Positions 38,075 through 47,464 are shown, counted from the first letter of the stretch. The stretch: DNA of 64,000 nt from Candidatus Saccharibacteria bacterium oral taxon 488 (GCA_013100825.1 CP040001.1:806001-870000); one strand, 5' to 3'. The notes: generated by a model from the letters alone, not told the origin. Numbers and translations are program-made.

Positions 38075-40486
38075 CTAAACTTTCACTGACTGTCGGCCGC
38101 GCACCACGCACATCGCCACTACAAACATGCCAACCAGCCGCGATACTAATGAGCTGTCGTCTGCACTTGATTGAGTTGTTGTCGTGAATTCTTCCTCCGG
38201 ATTGAGCTGGCTGTCGTCCGGCCATAGGCCAGGAGATGGGCGGCTTTTTACGACCAAAACATTGTCACTCACGGCACTCATTTCGCTATTATAACCGTAA
38301 CTGGCAACCGCCAAATCATTCTGTTCGTCCACTTCAGATTCTACCGCCTCAGACACTTCAGTAGCAGCAAGTTCTGCTTGCGCTTCAGACAAATCGACGA
38401 CTGATTCTATGCCGCTAGTATCCATAGTTATAGTTTCAACTTCAGCATCCAGGCGCAACAAATCGCTTTTTTCCGATGCTTTCATAACTATATTGTCACG
38501 CTCCTCGCGAGGCATGATGCGCTCCTCTAAAATTTCCACTACTGGCTCATCCAGCTCGACATCAGGTATTAGCTCAATAGCCGGCGAGGTAGGAATAACT
38601 ATCTGCTCTACTGGCTCATAATCATTGGTGACTTCAGGAACTGATACCGCCTTAGAATTGTCCAATTGCCCCGCGGAATCCATATCAACACTAATCTCGT
38701 CGTCCACAGAGGGTTTCAAATCATCGACTTCTTCACGCACCGTAGTTGCCTCCATTGATAGCGCAATCGTCACCATTTCAGCCGAAGATACGTTCAACTC
38801 TACTGATGACGGCGCTTGTTGTTCGACAAAAAACACCATATCCTCCTCAGCCCAAGCTTCGTTGTCCTCGCCATATTCAACGATATCTTGAGCTGATAAT
38901 GACACAATCACCGGCTGATCAGGCTGCTCTTTGGCTGGAATTGATTCGGCCGCATTAACTATCTTTTCAGTAGATGTCTCGTTTGTTTCGTATTCCGCCG
39001 ACACATTAACGGCGTCCTCTTGCTCCTGATATGGCGACACATTAGATGCGGTTGGAATTACATGCTTGGGCTGTTCGACATCAACGCCATCGGTCGATTC
39101 GACAAAATTATTATAATCCGGCGCCGCATCTATACTAATCTCGCTAGGTTGAGCGTCTGTTGATGCTTTCGTGCCAGAATTATCAATTAGATCTGTAGCC
39201 GCAGGTTCATCCGCCTTTACTGCGTCAAACTGCGCCGCCAACTGTTGCTGCTCGGAAACTGGCGTAGCACTTTCATCATTTTCTGCTGCTCGGCTCGGCT
39301 CAGAATTGGCCGATTCTGACCCTGTTATAACAAAAACTTTTTCTTTTTGGCGTTCAATTGATGGTGTTTTTACACTTGATGGCGCAGTAGTTTCATCGCC
39401 ATCATATGTATTTTCCACAACACTATCGACGGGTTTACCTTCGCCAGACAAGAAGTTAGCAGTTTCATTTTTTGGCAAAGTATTATTCTCGTTAGCGGTT
39501 TGAGTATCCTTGCTTACCGCTGGCGATGACGGCACAGTTTTCGTTTGCGTTTGGGTTGGTATGTCTGAAGATTCGAATGCTGGCTGCTGGTTTTCTTTGT
39601 CTACTGCGTCAGAGATAATAGCAGAAGTCTGCTGTTTTATTTCTATCGACGGACGATTTTCCTCTGTTGGTTCGGTAAAATACTCCTCGCCAGATGTATC
39701 GCTGAGCACTTCACTAGCACTTTCTGACAGAACTTTCCCGACATCTGTAGTATCGTCAGCAGCAATTTCTGGGGCTGTTTTTAACTCAAAGAATGGCGTT
39801 TCTGTTGCTTCAGTATCCACATCCTCGCCCGAAGCTTCAACCGCCTGGTTAGTCGAAGTTTCATCTTCTCGTTCCTGCGGTATGATTTTCTCGGTTGGCT
39901 CATTTGTCTTAGTTGTTAAATCTATGGGTTTTGCCTCTGCTACTACTGGCTTAGGCGCTTTTTTGGTAATAGATTCTTGATAATTGATAGGTTCTGAATA
40001 TCCCGCCATCACCAATTCCCCACGTCCATTTTCATCCAGACTATCGAAGTCATCTGGAGCTAACAATCTTTCCAGATAGCTTTGTTTTGGCGTCATTTCC
40101 ATTAAATTAGGAACCGCCTCTTCACCTGCAGAACTCATATCAGCAGCTATGTTCTCCTGTTTTTCTGACTCCTGCTTCATGGCTAATGCCTGAGGTTTTA
40201 CACACTGGCTAAGATATGGGCAGCCAACACATGTCACGCATGCCGTTTGACCAATTGACGCAGATACTTCCTCAGTAGAAGGTAGTTCTTCTTCACCACT
40301 AGCCACCGCCACCAAATCAAGGTTTGTCGTTTCGTCCGTATCAGCATTCACCTCCTCGCCAATATCATCAACACCAGACGAAAAATCCTCACCACCAGCA
40401 CCATCTCGCAACGACGAAAATACGTCAAAACCATCACCGTCAATTCCTGTCGGTGATACTTCTGCTGTACTCGTCGCCCCAATCAT
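38075..40486 (-). CDS. Unrecognised acidic, mostly disordered protein with a four-cysteine motif
   Basis: The 803 residues are rich in Glu, Asp, Ser, Thr, Ala and Val, with almost no hydrophobic core, so most of the chain is probably disordered. Near the N-terminus sits CVTCVGCPYLSQC (C83, C86, C89, C95), a CX2CX2CX5C set followed by VKP. This resembles half of a bacterial ferredoxin or a small metal site. The C-terminus has a short hydrophobic segment (LVSRLVGMFVVAMCVV). Its ATG overlaps the stop of the flavin reductase gene (ATGA), so it is translated with nrdD, nrdG and the reductase. I do not recognise the family. An iron-sulfur electron carrier or scaffold for NrdG is an inference from the motif and neighbours. 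Confidence 0.72.
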   Translation of the reverse strand: MIGATSTAEVSPTGIDGDGFDVFSSLRDGAGGEDFSSGVDDIGEEVNADTDETTNLDLVAVASGEEELPSTEEVSASIGQTACVTCVGCPYLSQCVKPQALAMKQESEKQENIAADMSSAGEEAVPNLMEMTPKQSYLERLLAPDDFDSLDENGRGELVMAGYSEPINYQESITKKAPKPVVAEAKPIDLTTKTNEPTEKIIPQEREDETSTNQAVEASGEDVDTEATETPFFELKTAPEIAADDTTDVGKVLSESASEVLSDTSGEEYFTEPTEENRPSIEIKQQTSAIISDAVDKENQQPAFESSDIPTQTQTKTVPSSPAVSKDTQTANENNTLPKNETANFLSGEGKPVDSVVENTYDGDETTAPSSVKTPSIERQKEKVFVITGSESANSEPSRAAENDESATPVSEQQQLAAQFDAVKADEPAATDLIDNSGTKASTDAQPSEISIDAAPDYNNFVESTDGVDVEQPKHVIPTASNVSPYQEQEDAVNVSAEYETNETSTEKIVNAAESIPAKEQPDQPVIVSLSAQDIVEYGEDNEAWAEEDMVFFVEQQAPSSVELNVSSAEMVTIALSMEATTVREEVDDLKPSVDDEISVDMDSAGQLDNSKAVSVPEVTNDYEPVEQIVIPTSPAIELIPDVELDEPVVEILEERIMPREERDNIVMKASEKSDLLRLDAEVETITMDTSGIESVVDLSEAQAELAATEVSEAVESEVDEQNDLAVASYGYNSEMSAVSDNVLVVKSRPSPGLWPDDSQLNPEEEFTTTTQSSADDSSLVSRLVGMFVVAMCVVRGRQSVKV

Positions 40487-41145
40487 TGCTCAAAAAATGT
40501 CTCCGTTGAAATATGTGATTCATCGACGCCAGCGGCGGTTAGCTTTTGCCAAACATCGCGTACAAATGGCAAGCTGCCACAAACCAGAAAGTGCGCCTCA
40601 CTCGGCACTTCGCTCACAATCTTCGCCACCTCAAACCGCCCATTGTGCCAGCCGTCTGTTTCCTCAACCTGCTGGCGGGTACTAAACTTTTTGACCGTAA
40701 TATTCGACGCTGCTAGCTCCTCCGAGAAAACCATATATTCCGGCGATTTTTGACTCAAATAGAGAAAAGTCGACTGCTTGGCGTCCGCCAAAATACTCCA
40801 AATTGGACTCAGCCCGCACCCCGCCGCGATGCCAACCAATGGCCGCTTGGTCTGCGGATTAAAATCGCCGTACGCCCGGCTAATCTGCAGCGTGTCGCCA
40901 ACTTGACGCGAACACAAATAGCTGGAGAATTCACCGCCCACATTTTTCACGGTAATCGACATCAATTTCTCATCTGGACGCGAAGAAATACTATAGGCCT
41001 TGCCTTCGCGCACCTGGCTGCCCTCAATGAACACTGTGATATATTGCCCCGCCATAAAGTCAAACGGCCGCGCAAAATACAGCGTCGTCACCTCGGGGTT
41101 TTCCTGGCGCACCCGCACAATTTCAACGGTTAGTGAATCACGCAT
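40483..41145 (-). CDS. Ferredoxin/flavodoxin-NADP reductase-like FAD protein
   Basis: The 220 residues fold as an FAD-binding beta-barrel plus NAD(P)-binding domain: FDFMAGQYITVFI, KAYSISSRP (the RxYS-type FAD site), VGGEFSSYL, GIAAGCGLSPIWSIL (nucleotide-binding) and HFLVCGSLPFVRDV near the C-terminus, ending ETFFEQ. There is no ferredoxin domain fused. The start overlaps the nrdG end by 16 nt and the end overlaps the acidic gene by 4 nt. The order suggests that it supplies electrons for the NrdG iron-sulfur cluster, with the carrier being the tetra-cysteine protein or an unlinked flavodoxin. Confidence 0.85.
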   Translation of the reverse strand: MRDSLTVEIVRVRQENPEVTTLYFARPFDFMAGQYITVFIEGSQVREGKAYSISSRPDEKLMSITVKNVGGEFSSYLCSRQVGDTLQISRAYGDFNPQTKRPLVGIAAGCGLSPIWSILADAKQSTFLYLSQKSPEYMVFSEELAASNITVKKFSTRQQVEETDGWHNGRFEVAKIVSEVPSEAHFLVCGSLPFVRDVWQKLTAAGVDESHISTETFFEQ

Positions 41146-41873
41146 TCTTCGACATACCTTTCCATTATGTTTTGGGCGGCCCTGAATTCCTCATCAGTAA
41201 ACGTGTGATAGTTGGCAAACTTCGGACTAATGGTGGTGCCGGTGCGAAAATGCTGCAAGGCAAAGCGCTTGGCGCCTTTGACTAGCTCGCCAATCTTTTC
41301 AAAATCCGCTACCTCCAGCTGCTCGCGAACGATCGTCGTCCGAAATTCATGGCCAATTCCCGAATCAATCATCAGCCGCACATTGTCTTTGATCGCCGCT
41401 AGATCAATCGGCCGCGCCGCAATCTCCACGTATTTTTCCAGCGGCCCCTTGACATCCATAGCGATGAAGTCAATCGTCCCCTCCTCGATCATGCCACGCA
41501 CCATGTCAGGGTGCGTACCGTTGGTATCCAGCTTGACATCAAAGCCGAGGCTCTTGATCATCCGGCACAGTACCGGCAAATCCTCGTTAACCGTCGGCTC
41601 GCCGCCAGAAATCACCACGCCGTCTAGCCGGCCAATACGCGATTTTAAGAATATCATCGCCTCTTCAACTGGGATGCTCGGCGCCAAACGTTCGGGCAGC
41701 ACCAGCTCCGGATTATGGCAATAACCGCAGCGCATATTACAGCCCGAGAGAAACAGCGCTGCCGCCACGTGCCCTGGATAGTCCACTAGCGACAGCTTCT
41801 GAATCCCGCCAATCGCCACCTTAAGCTGGGACAGCGACGGCGCTAGCTCGCTGGTGTTCGGCGGCATCGTCAT
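41130..41873 (-). CDS. nrdG: Anaerobic RNR activating protein, radical SAM
   Basis: The 247 residues have LFLSGCNMRCGYCHNP, the radical-SAM CxxxCxxC cluster, then VVISGGEPT. NrdG uses SAM and an iron-sulfur cluster to make the glycyl radical in NrdD. The start at 41873 has GAGGGAG upstream and lies inside the nrdD 3' end (53-nt overlap), so expression is coupled. The length and N-terminal extension (MTMPPNTSELAPSLSQ) are slightly longer than E. coli NrdG, resembling the longer NrdG-2/pyruvate formate-lyase-activase-like group. The adjacent reductase probably feeds it electrons. Confidence 0.93.
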   Translation of the reverse strand: MTMPPNTSELAPSLSQLKVAIGGIQKLSLVDYPGHVAAALFLSGCNMRCGYCHNPELVLPERLAPSIPVEEAMIFLKSRIGRLDGVVISGGEPTVNEDLPVLCRMIKSLGFDVKLDTNGTHPDMVRGMIEEGTIDFIAMDVKGPLEKYVEIAARPIDLAAIKDNVRLMIDSGIGHEFRTTIVREQLEVADFEKIGELVKGAKRFALQHFRTGTTISPKFANYHTFTDEEFRAAQNIMERYVEECVIH

Positions 41874-43956
41874 AATGCTCCCTCATGTCAAATTCAGCTT
41901 GCTTACCGTTATTCCACTGGGAAACTGGGCGCAAGAAACCAACCACCCGCGAGTAGACCTCAGTACTTTCGCCGCAATTCGGACAAGCCGGATGTTCGCC
42001 GACGATATAGCCGTGGTTAGCACAGATTGAGAAACTTGGCGTAAAGGTAAAGTACGGCAATCTATAATTTTCGCAAATCGTTTTAACCAGTTTCTTCAGC
42101 GTCTGTGGATCATCCATACGCTCGCCCAGGAAGAAGTGAATCACCGTGCCGCCCGTGTATTTAGTCTGCAAATTATCCTGCAAATCCATCAGCTCAAACA
42201 AATCATCAGTGTAATTGACCGGCAAATGGCTGGAATTGGTATAGAACGGATGCTTAACCGCAGCGCCGAGACCATTGGCAAAGTGCGCTCGGTCAGGGAA
42301 GCTGGCCTTATCAATCTGTGCCAAGCGGTAGGTCGTGCCCTCGGCTGGCGTCGCCTCCAGGTTGTAATTATTGCCCGTTTCTTTCTGGTACTCCACCAAG
42401 CGGTCGCGCATGAAGTCAAGCGTTTTCTCGGCAAACGCCTTACCCTTTTCAGTGCCAATATCAACACCCAGCAAATTCAACGCCGCTTCATTTGTACCGA
42501 TTAAACCGATGGTTGAGAAGTGATTTTTCCAATACTCATTGAAGCGCTTTTTAATATCGCGCAGGTAAAACTTGGTGTACGGGTACAGGCTGATATCCGA
42601 ATCGGTCAGCTGCTCCAGCACCTTGCGCTTGGTCTCCAGACTGTCGCGCGCCATATCCATCAGCTCGCCCAAGCCCTTGAAAAATTCTTTCTCGTTCTTT
42701 GATTTCAGTGCCAAGCGTGGCAGGTTAATCGTCACTACGCCGATCGAGCCAGTCATCGGATTACTGCCAAACAAGCCGCCGCCGCGATACTCCAGCTGGC
42801 GATTGTCAATCCGCAAGCGACAGCACATCGAGCGCGCATCTTCTGGATCCATGTCGGAATTGATGAAGTTCGAGAAGTACGGAATGCCATATTTGGCGCT
42901 GGCTTCCCAAAGATTTTCAATGACCGGATTATCCCAGTTGAAATCCTTGGTAATGTTGACTGTCGGAATCGGGAAGGTAAAGACTCGGCCGTTGGCATCG
43001 CCCTCAGACAACACCCCGAGTAGCGCCTTATTAAGCATGTTCATCTCTTCTTGATAATCGCCGTAGTTAGTATCCTGCATCTCACCGCCGATAATCACCG
43101 GGTTGCCAGCCATGTGCTTCGGGCATTCCAAATCAAGCGTAATGTTGGTAAACGGCGTCTGGAAGCCAACCCGCGTTGGCACATTGACATTGAAGACGAA
43201 TTCTTGCAGCGCTTGCTTAACCTCGTCATAGCTCAGCTTATCAGCGCGAATGAACGGCGCCAAGAGGGTGTCAAAGTCAGAGAACGCCTGAGCGCCAGCT
43301 GCCTCGCCTTGCAGAGTGTAAAAGAAATTGACCACCTGCCCAAGAGCTGAACGAAAATGCTTAGCCGGCTTGGAAGCAACTTTATTTTTAACGCCAGTGA
43401 AACCTTGGCGCAGTAAATCCATCAGATCCCAACCGACGCAGTAGACGCTCAGTAGATTCAGATCGTGAATATGCAAATCACCCTCTTTGTGCGCCCGGCC
43501 GATTTTCGGCGAATAGATTTTATCCAGCCAGTAGGTCTTGGTAATTTCCGCCGAAACGTAGTTATTCAGGCCCTGCAAACTATAGCCCATATTGGAATTT
43601 TCTTTGACTTTCCAGTCCAAGTTATTGACGTATTTATCGATCAAATCGACGTGCGCGTTGGATGTAATTTCACGCAGCTTTTTGTGCTGGTCGCGGTAGA
43701 TAATGTAGGCTTTGGCAGTTTTCTTAAACTTGGAATCAATCAAAATATCCTCGACGACATCCTGGATATCCTCGACACCCGGCAGACGTTTTTGGTTGCG
43801 GGTTTCTAGTACCGCCAGCACCTTGTCAGTCAATTTAACGGCCTGTTTGGCATCAAATTCGCCAGTCTCCAGGCCCGCCTTCTCGATGGCTTTCTCAATT
43901 TTTTTACGGTCAAATTTGACTGTGCGACCGTCGCGTTTTTTGATTGATTTATACAT
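41821..43956 (-). CDS. nrdD: Class III (anaerobic) ribonucleoside-triphosphate reductase
   Basis: This 711-residue NrdD has an N-terminal ATP-cone (about residues 1-95: KSIKKRDGRTVKFDRKKIEKAI) for allosteric control. The catalytic barrel shows NFFYTLQGEAAGAQAF and VNVPTRVGFQTPF. A C-terminal zinc site has CANHG and CPNCG, and the glycyl-radical loop RVVGFLRPVSQWNNGK follows. It makes dNTPs without oxygen, so the organism lives at least partly anaerobically. SD AAGGAGGGG precedes the ATG. A promoter with two NrdR boxes lies 100 nt upstream. No class I or II RNR is seen in the window. Confidence 0.96.
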   Translation of the reverse strand: MYKSIKKRDGRTVKFDRKKIEKAIEKAGLETGEFDAKQAVKLTDKVLAVLETRNQKRLPGVEDIQDVVEDILIDSKFKKTAKAYIIYRDQHKKLREITSNAHVDLIDKYVNNLDWKVKENSNMGYSLQGLNNYVSAEITKTYWLDKIYSPKIGRAHKEGDLHIHDLNLLSVYCVGWDLMDLLRQGFTGVKNKVASKPAKHFRSALGQVVNFFYTLQGEAAGAQAFSDFDTLLAPFIRADKLSYDEVKQALQEFVFNVNVPTRVGFQTPFTNITLDLECPKHMAGNPVIIGGEMQDTNYGDYQEEMNMLNKALLGVLSEGDANGRVFTFPIPTVNITKDFNWDNPVIENLWEASAKYGIPYFSNFINSDMDPEDARSMCCRLRIDNRQLEYRGGGLFGSNPMTGSIGVVTINLPRLALKSKNEKEFFKGLGELMDMARDSLETKRKVLEQLTDSDISLYPYTKFYLRDIKKRFNEYWKNHFSTIGLIGTNEAALNLLGVDIGTEKGKAFAEKTLDFMRDRLVEYQKETGNNYNLEATPAEGTTYRLAQIDKASFPDRAHFANGLGAAVKHPFYTNSSHLPVNYTDDLFELMDLQDNLQTKYTGGTVIHFFLGERMDDPQTLKKLVKTICENYRLPYFTFTPSFSICANHGYIVGEHPACPNCGESTEVYSRVVGFLRPVSQWNNGKQAEFDMREHYDDAAEHQRASAVAVPA

Positions 43957-44040
43957 ACCCCTCCTTATTCTGGCAACAACAAACCAGCCCCAACCTCCCC
44001 GAGGGGCTCGTGTTGCAAAAAACGTTATTTATTTTCTAAA

Positions 44041-44095
44041 ACACCATATCTAGTGCTTAATATAGAATATACACGCGATATATAGCGTTTGTCAA
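44041..44095 (-). promoter_or_regulatory. nrdD promoter with two NrdR-box-like sites
   Basis: On the minus strand TTGACA (44095-44090) and TATATT (44071-44066) are 18 bp apart. Two palindromic sites resemble the NrdR box (consensus like ACACwATATATwGTGT): ACACCATATCTAGTG (44041-44055) and ACGCGATATATAGCG (44073-44087). They are 32 bp apart start to start, the usual three helical turns. One overlaps the promoter spacer and the other lies downstream, as expected for repression by NrdR. Confidence 0.75.
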
Positions 44096-44114
44096 CGAAA
44101 ATACATTGTATTAT

Positions 44115-44654
44115 TTACATATGAGAGGCGGAAGTATTTGTTCCCTCTGGTAACGCCAAAATGTCGCGGTAAATCATATCAACAATTTCTGCCTGAGCCA
44201 ACTTCTCGCCAATTCGCTGCTCGCCTGGCACGTCCAAAACGTCCTGATCTTTCCACCACTGGCGCATCTCCGATTCGCCAAATTCATGAGCGTTTGGCTT
44301 AGTGGCGTGGCGGCGCACCGTTTCCTCAAATGATATGTCAAAATAATAAATCAATTTTTCGCCCTGAAAATCATTCAGCAGCCGATGCAGCATCGCGCCG
44401 TATTTTTTACGACTCAAAATACCTTCCAAAATCACCGTATAACCAACGTTATTGCCGTACATGCACAGATCATAAATCAGCTGAATCGCCGGGTTGCTTT
44501 CACTGTCTTTCACGCGAAGCATTTCTCGCCGCACCATATCCTGCGACACCAGCATCGTGCCGTAGCCTAGCTGACACTGGAGCAGGCGCGCCGTGCTGGT
44601 TTTACCGCAACCAGAATTACCACGAAGAATTATCAGCGGATGAGAGTTCGTCAT
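44115..44654 (-). CDS. P-loop kinase-like protein (zeta-toxin/AAA_33 fold)
   Basis: The 179 residues start with LIILRGNSGCGKTSTAR (Walker A) and continue with MLVSQDMVRREML, VILEGILSR and HATKPNAHEFGESEMRQWW. This is the layout of small nucleotide-like kinases related to zeta toxin, chloramphenicol phosphotransferase and tRNA/RNA repair kinases. GGAG precedes the ATG. The second substrate is unknown. It stands between nrdD and the ABC-2 genes without obvious partners and no antitoxin-like gene is next to it, so a toxin role is unlikely. Confidence 0.7.
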   Translation of the reverse strand: MTNSHPLIILRGNSGCGKTSTARLLQCQLGYGTMLVSQDMVRREMLRVKDSESNPAIQLIYDLCMYGNNVGYTVILEGILSRKKYGAMLHRLLNDFQGEKLIYYFDISFEETVRRHATKPNAHEFGESEMRQWWKDQDVLDVPGEQRIGEKLAQAEIVDMIYRDILALPEGTNTSASHM

Positions 44655-44696
44655 GTACGCTCCAACAAATCATAGATTATAACGACAGTCTCCGTA

Positions 44697-45476
44697 TTAC
44701 ACCCCCGTGTCTCGCCGACAAAATCCGATCACCGCCACGCCGAGTGCCGCCAAACTCACACAAATTAAAACTACCAGTTTCCCCAAGTCCAACCCGTCCA
44801 TCAAAGTACCTGGGATGTTGTAGTAATGAATGAGCGACCAAACGTCGTAATCTTTCCAACTTTCGATCAGTTTGGCGGTAATCGACAGGGCGTACATTGC
44901 TAGAAAAATTAGACTACCAACGCCGACAGCCAGCCCGCGCCTACCTGTCACTGTCTGAGTGACAAAGGTGAGACTGCCAAAACTAAGCCCCAAAAACCAC
45001 AAACTCACACAAGCCCCGACAACGTGCGCGAGATTTGGGTGAAAGTCAAACAGCGGACCGATGAACGCAATAGTCATACATAACAGCACGGGAGGAATCA
45101 CCAACAATCCCGCCATCGCCGCATATTTCTGCAATACAATCGTCACGCGAGTTCGTCGACTAGCGAGCAGCAACTCCAATGTCCCCGAATCTTCTTCCCG
45201 GCCAATTACCCCAGCACCCAAAATGATCGCCGTAATCACCACCCCGACCATCGCCACCAGTGGAAATAGCTCAATGCTCAGCCAGCCTTCTGGCGTGGTG
45301 CCAATCGCCAAGTCGCCAACCACCGCTTTCATGCCAGCCGGCATCACGCTGACAAACGGGCTTAATTGATCGCTAAATTTATTGAACAGCGCCGAAAACA
45401 ACACCGCCACAACACTAATACCAATACCCAAAAACAGCGGCAACTTATAATTTTGCCGCACCGTCTGCCACATCAT
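44697..45476 (-). CDS. ABC-2 type membrane permease
   Basis: The 259 residues have about six membrane helices, with a central VGVVITAIILGAGVIGREEDSGTLELLLASRRTR, the GREED-like loop typical of ABC-2 permeases in the LinF/BcrB/CcmB-like group. It overlaps the ATPase gene by 4 nt, so the two are one unit. Substrate unknown; such pairs often export antibiotics, polysaccharide or lipids. The two-component system lies upstream in the same direction. Confidence 0.85.
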   Translation of the reverse strand: MMWQTVRQNYKLPLFLGIGISVVAVLFSALFNKFSDQLSPFVSVMPAGMKAVVGDLAIGTTPEGWLSIELFPLVAMVGVVITAIILGAGVIGREEDSGTLELLLASRRTRVTIVLQKYAAMAGLLVIPPVLLCMTIAFIGPLFDFHPNLAHVVGACVSLWFLGLSFGSLTFVTQTVTGRRGLAVGVGSLIFLAMYALSITAKLIESWKDYDVWSLIHYYNIPGTLMDGLDLGKLVVLICVSLAALGVAVIGFCRRDTGV

Positions 45477-46378
45477 CGCTTTGCCTCCTCGCCTTCATAA
45501 TACCGCATGAATAATTCTTCTAGTTCTAGCTCTGATTCTCGCAATAGTTTTGGTTTGTATTCGGCTATGAACGAGACAAACTCCGTCGCGTCGCCCTTGA
45601 CGGTAAATTCGTATTCGTCGCCACGGTGCTGAACGTCGGTGATGGACGGTAGTTTTCTGGCTGCCGCTAGGGACGGTTTTTTGGCAAAGGTCACAATGTA
45701 GCGGTGTGTTGACAGGTGCTTCATGGTCGCGATGTGTTCAATGGCTATCAATTTTCCATCACGAATAAAACCGGCACGGTGGCAAATTTTTTGCACTTCA
45801 GCCAGATCGTGACTACTGACAAATACTGTGGCGCCTTGCCCAGAAACTTCGCGCACCAACTCGTAAAACACCTGCTTCATCAGCGGATCCAGCCCGCTGG
45901 TCGGCTCATCCAAAATCAATAGTTTCGGGCGGTGTATAAAAGCTTGAATCAGGCCAATTTTCTGACGATTACCCTTGGAAAGCTGGCGAATCGGCCGATC
46001 CAGCACCGCCTCAAAACACTCAGCCAATTCATCAACATAGTGCCAATCAACCTTCCGACCCGTCCGCGCCAAAAACTTCAGCAATTTCCGACCAGTCATA
46101 GTTTCATACAGGGCGATATCGCCCGCCAGATACCCAACCTGATCATGAAGCGCCGCTCGTTCCTTAGAATTCCGGCCGCCCAGCAATTCTACCCAGCCGT
46201 CCGTCGGCCTCAAGAAATCCATCACCGACCGAATCGTTGTACTTTTACCCGCACCATTCGGTCCAAGAAAACCAAACACCTCGCCTTCATGCAGCTCCAG
46301 CGACACATTGTTGACTGCCAGCTTATGCCCAAAGCGCTTGGTCAGCCCGTGTAACATCAGCGGTGAAGTATCACTCAT
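45473..46378 (-). CDS. ABC-2 transporter ATPase (CcmA/DrrA type)
   Basis: The 301 residues have Walker A GPNGAGKST, signature LSKGNRQK, Walker B LLILDEPTSGLDP and VSSHDLAEV. The C-terminal extension (about residues 215-301) includes EEYKPKLLRESELELEELFMRYYEG, the usual tail of DrrA/NodI-like ATPases. AAGGAG precedes the ATG. The signature LSKGN instead of LSGGQ is normal for this group. It may be controlled by the neighbouring two-component system, though no TTTACAG repeat is evident in front of it. Confidence 0.92.
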   Translation of the reverse strand: MSDTSPLMLHGLTKRFGHKLAVNNVSLELHEGEVFGFLGPNGAGKSTTIRSVMDFLRPTDGWVELLGGRNSKERAALHDQVGYLAGDIALYETMTGRKLLKFLARTGRKVDWHYVDELAECFEAVLDRPIRQLSKGNRQKIGLIQAFIHRPKLLILDEPTSGLDPLMKQVFYELVREVSGQGATVFVSSHDLAEVQKICHRAGFIRDGKLIAIEHIATMKHLSTHRYIVTFAKKPSLAAARKLPSITDVQHRGDEYEFTVKGDATEFVSFIAEYKPKLLRESELELEELFMRYYEGEEAKR

Positions 46379-46495
46379 AGCGACTCCTTATGGTCATCAT
46401 TTGCTATAGTTTCAGTATATCGCATGGTAGGCTTTTACGCCACCAGATCAAAACGTAACTTTCTTTAATTGCAAGTAGTATCAGCCAGCCAACCC

Positions 46496-47464
46496 TCAGA
46501 AATGCAAGCTGAAGGTAGAGCCCTGACCCGCTTCGCTTTTAACGCTCAATTGATAACCGTTTTTGTCAGCCACCGCCTTAGCGATAGCTAGCCCGAGTCC
46601 ATAGCCCGAACCATGCCCACGCGTACGCGCTTCATCACTACGATAAAATCTGTCGAAAATTTTCGCCTGGTCTTGTTTGGCGATGCCAATGCCTTGGTCG
46701 ACAACTGAGAGAGTTTGGCCGTCCAGCCGAATGACTACTGTACCACCTAGTGGCGAATATTTGATGGCATTATCGATCAGCGTACCCAAAATTTGCGTCA
46801 CCGCCGCGACTGCGACCGTGTGCGTTACTGACGGCACTTGCATATCTAGCACTACTTGTTTTTTGTCAGCCACCGGCTGATAGCGATCAACCGTGTCGCG
46901 GACAAGTTTCGCCATATCGACCGCCTGTTTTTCAATCTGCTGATTATCGACCTGGGTAAGTTGCAACAAATTGTCCGTCAGCTCACGCAATTTTTCAACC
47001 TCGTCAATATTGCGCTGATATACCGCTCTCGCCTTTTTCTCATCCAGCGTTTTTTTGCGTAGCGCCACTTCGTTGGTGGTCATTAGCGCCGTCAGTGGCG
47101 TCCGCAGCTCGTGACTAGCATCCGACACAAATTGCACCTGGGCCCGCATTGCTCGCTCAATCGGCGTCAAGGTTCGCCGCGCCAACAGCAAACTCAACCA
47201 ATACCCAATCAACAACATCACGCCGTTCAGCACTATCAATGACATAACGACCGACCCACGGGTTTCGCGGTTGCGCTGCTCCAGGCGGCGACTAAACTGA
47301 CGTTCGACGAGCTCTGGTGGCTGCTGAGCATGTTCGCTCGGCGGCAATGGACGATTTAATTGCACAGAAGTGATGGCATAAATAATCACACTAAAGGCTA
47401 GCGACAGCGTCATAATCACCGCCAAGTAGCTCAGCGCTAGACGCCTAACGCGCTGCTGTTTCAT
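46496..47464 (-). CDS. Sensor histidine kinase
   Basis: The 322 residues have a short N-terminus with two membrane helices (about residues 10-31 and 73-90) around a small extracytoplasmic loop, and no HAMP domain. The HisKA motif is VSDASHELRTPLTAL, with the phosphorylated His. The HATPase part has DNAIKYSPLG (N box), VVDQGIGI (G1), FDRFYRSDEART (F box) and GSGYGLGLAI (G2). It overlaps the regulator by 4 nt (ATGA). Its loop is only about 40 residues, so the signal is probably sensed in or near the membrane. Confidence 0.94.
   Translation of the reverse strand: MKQQRVRRLALSYLAVIMTLSLAFSVIIYAITSVQLNRPLPPSEHAQQPPELVERQFSRRLEQRNRETRGSVVMSLIVLNGVMLLIGYWLSLLLARRTLTPIERAMRAQVQFVSDASHELRTPLTALMTTNEVALRKKTLDEKKARAVYQRNIDEVEKLRELTDNLLQLTQVDNQQIEKQAVDMAKLVRDTVDRYQPVADKKQVVLDMQVPSVTHTVAVAAVTQILGTLIDNAIKYSPLGGTVVIRLDGQTLSVVDQGIGIAKQDQAKIFDRFYRSDEARTRGHGSGYGLGLAIAKAVADKNGYQLSVKSEAGQGSTFSLHF

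Noticed and set aside
39510-39980. A long plus-strand frame rich in Ser and Val opposite the acidic protein gene
   Set aside because: It is the antisense shadow of a Glu/Asp/Ser/Thr-rich gene with few stop-prone codons; no ribosome site and no recognisable domain.
44115-44654. Zeta-toxin of a toxin-antitoxin pair
   Set aside because: No antitoxin-like gene next to it; only the kinase fold is supported.
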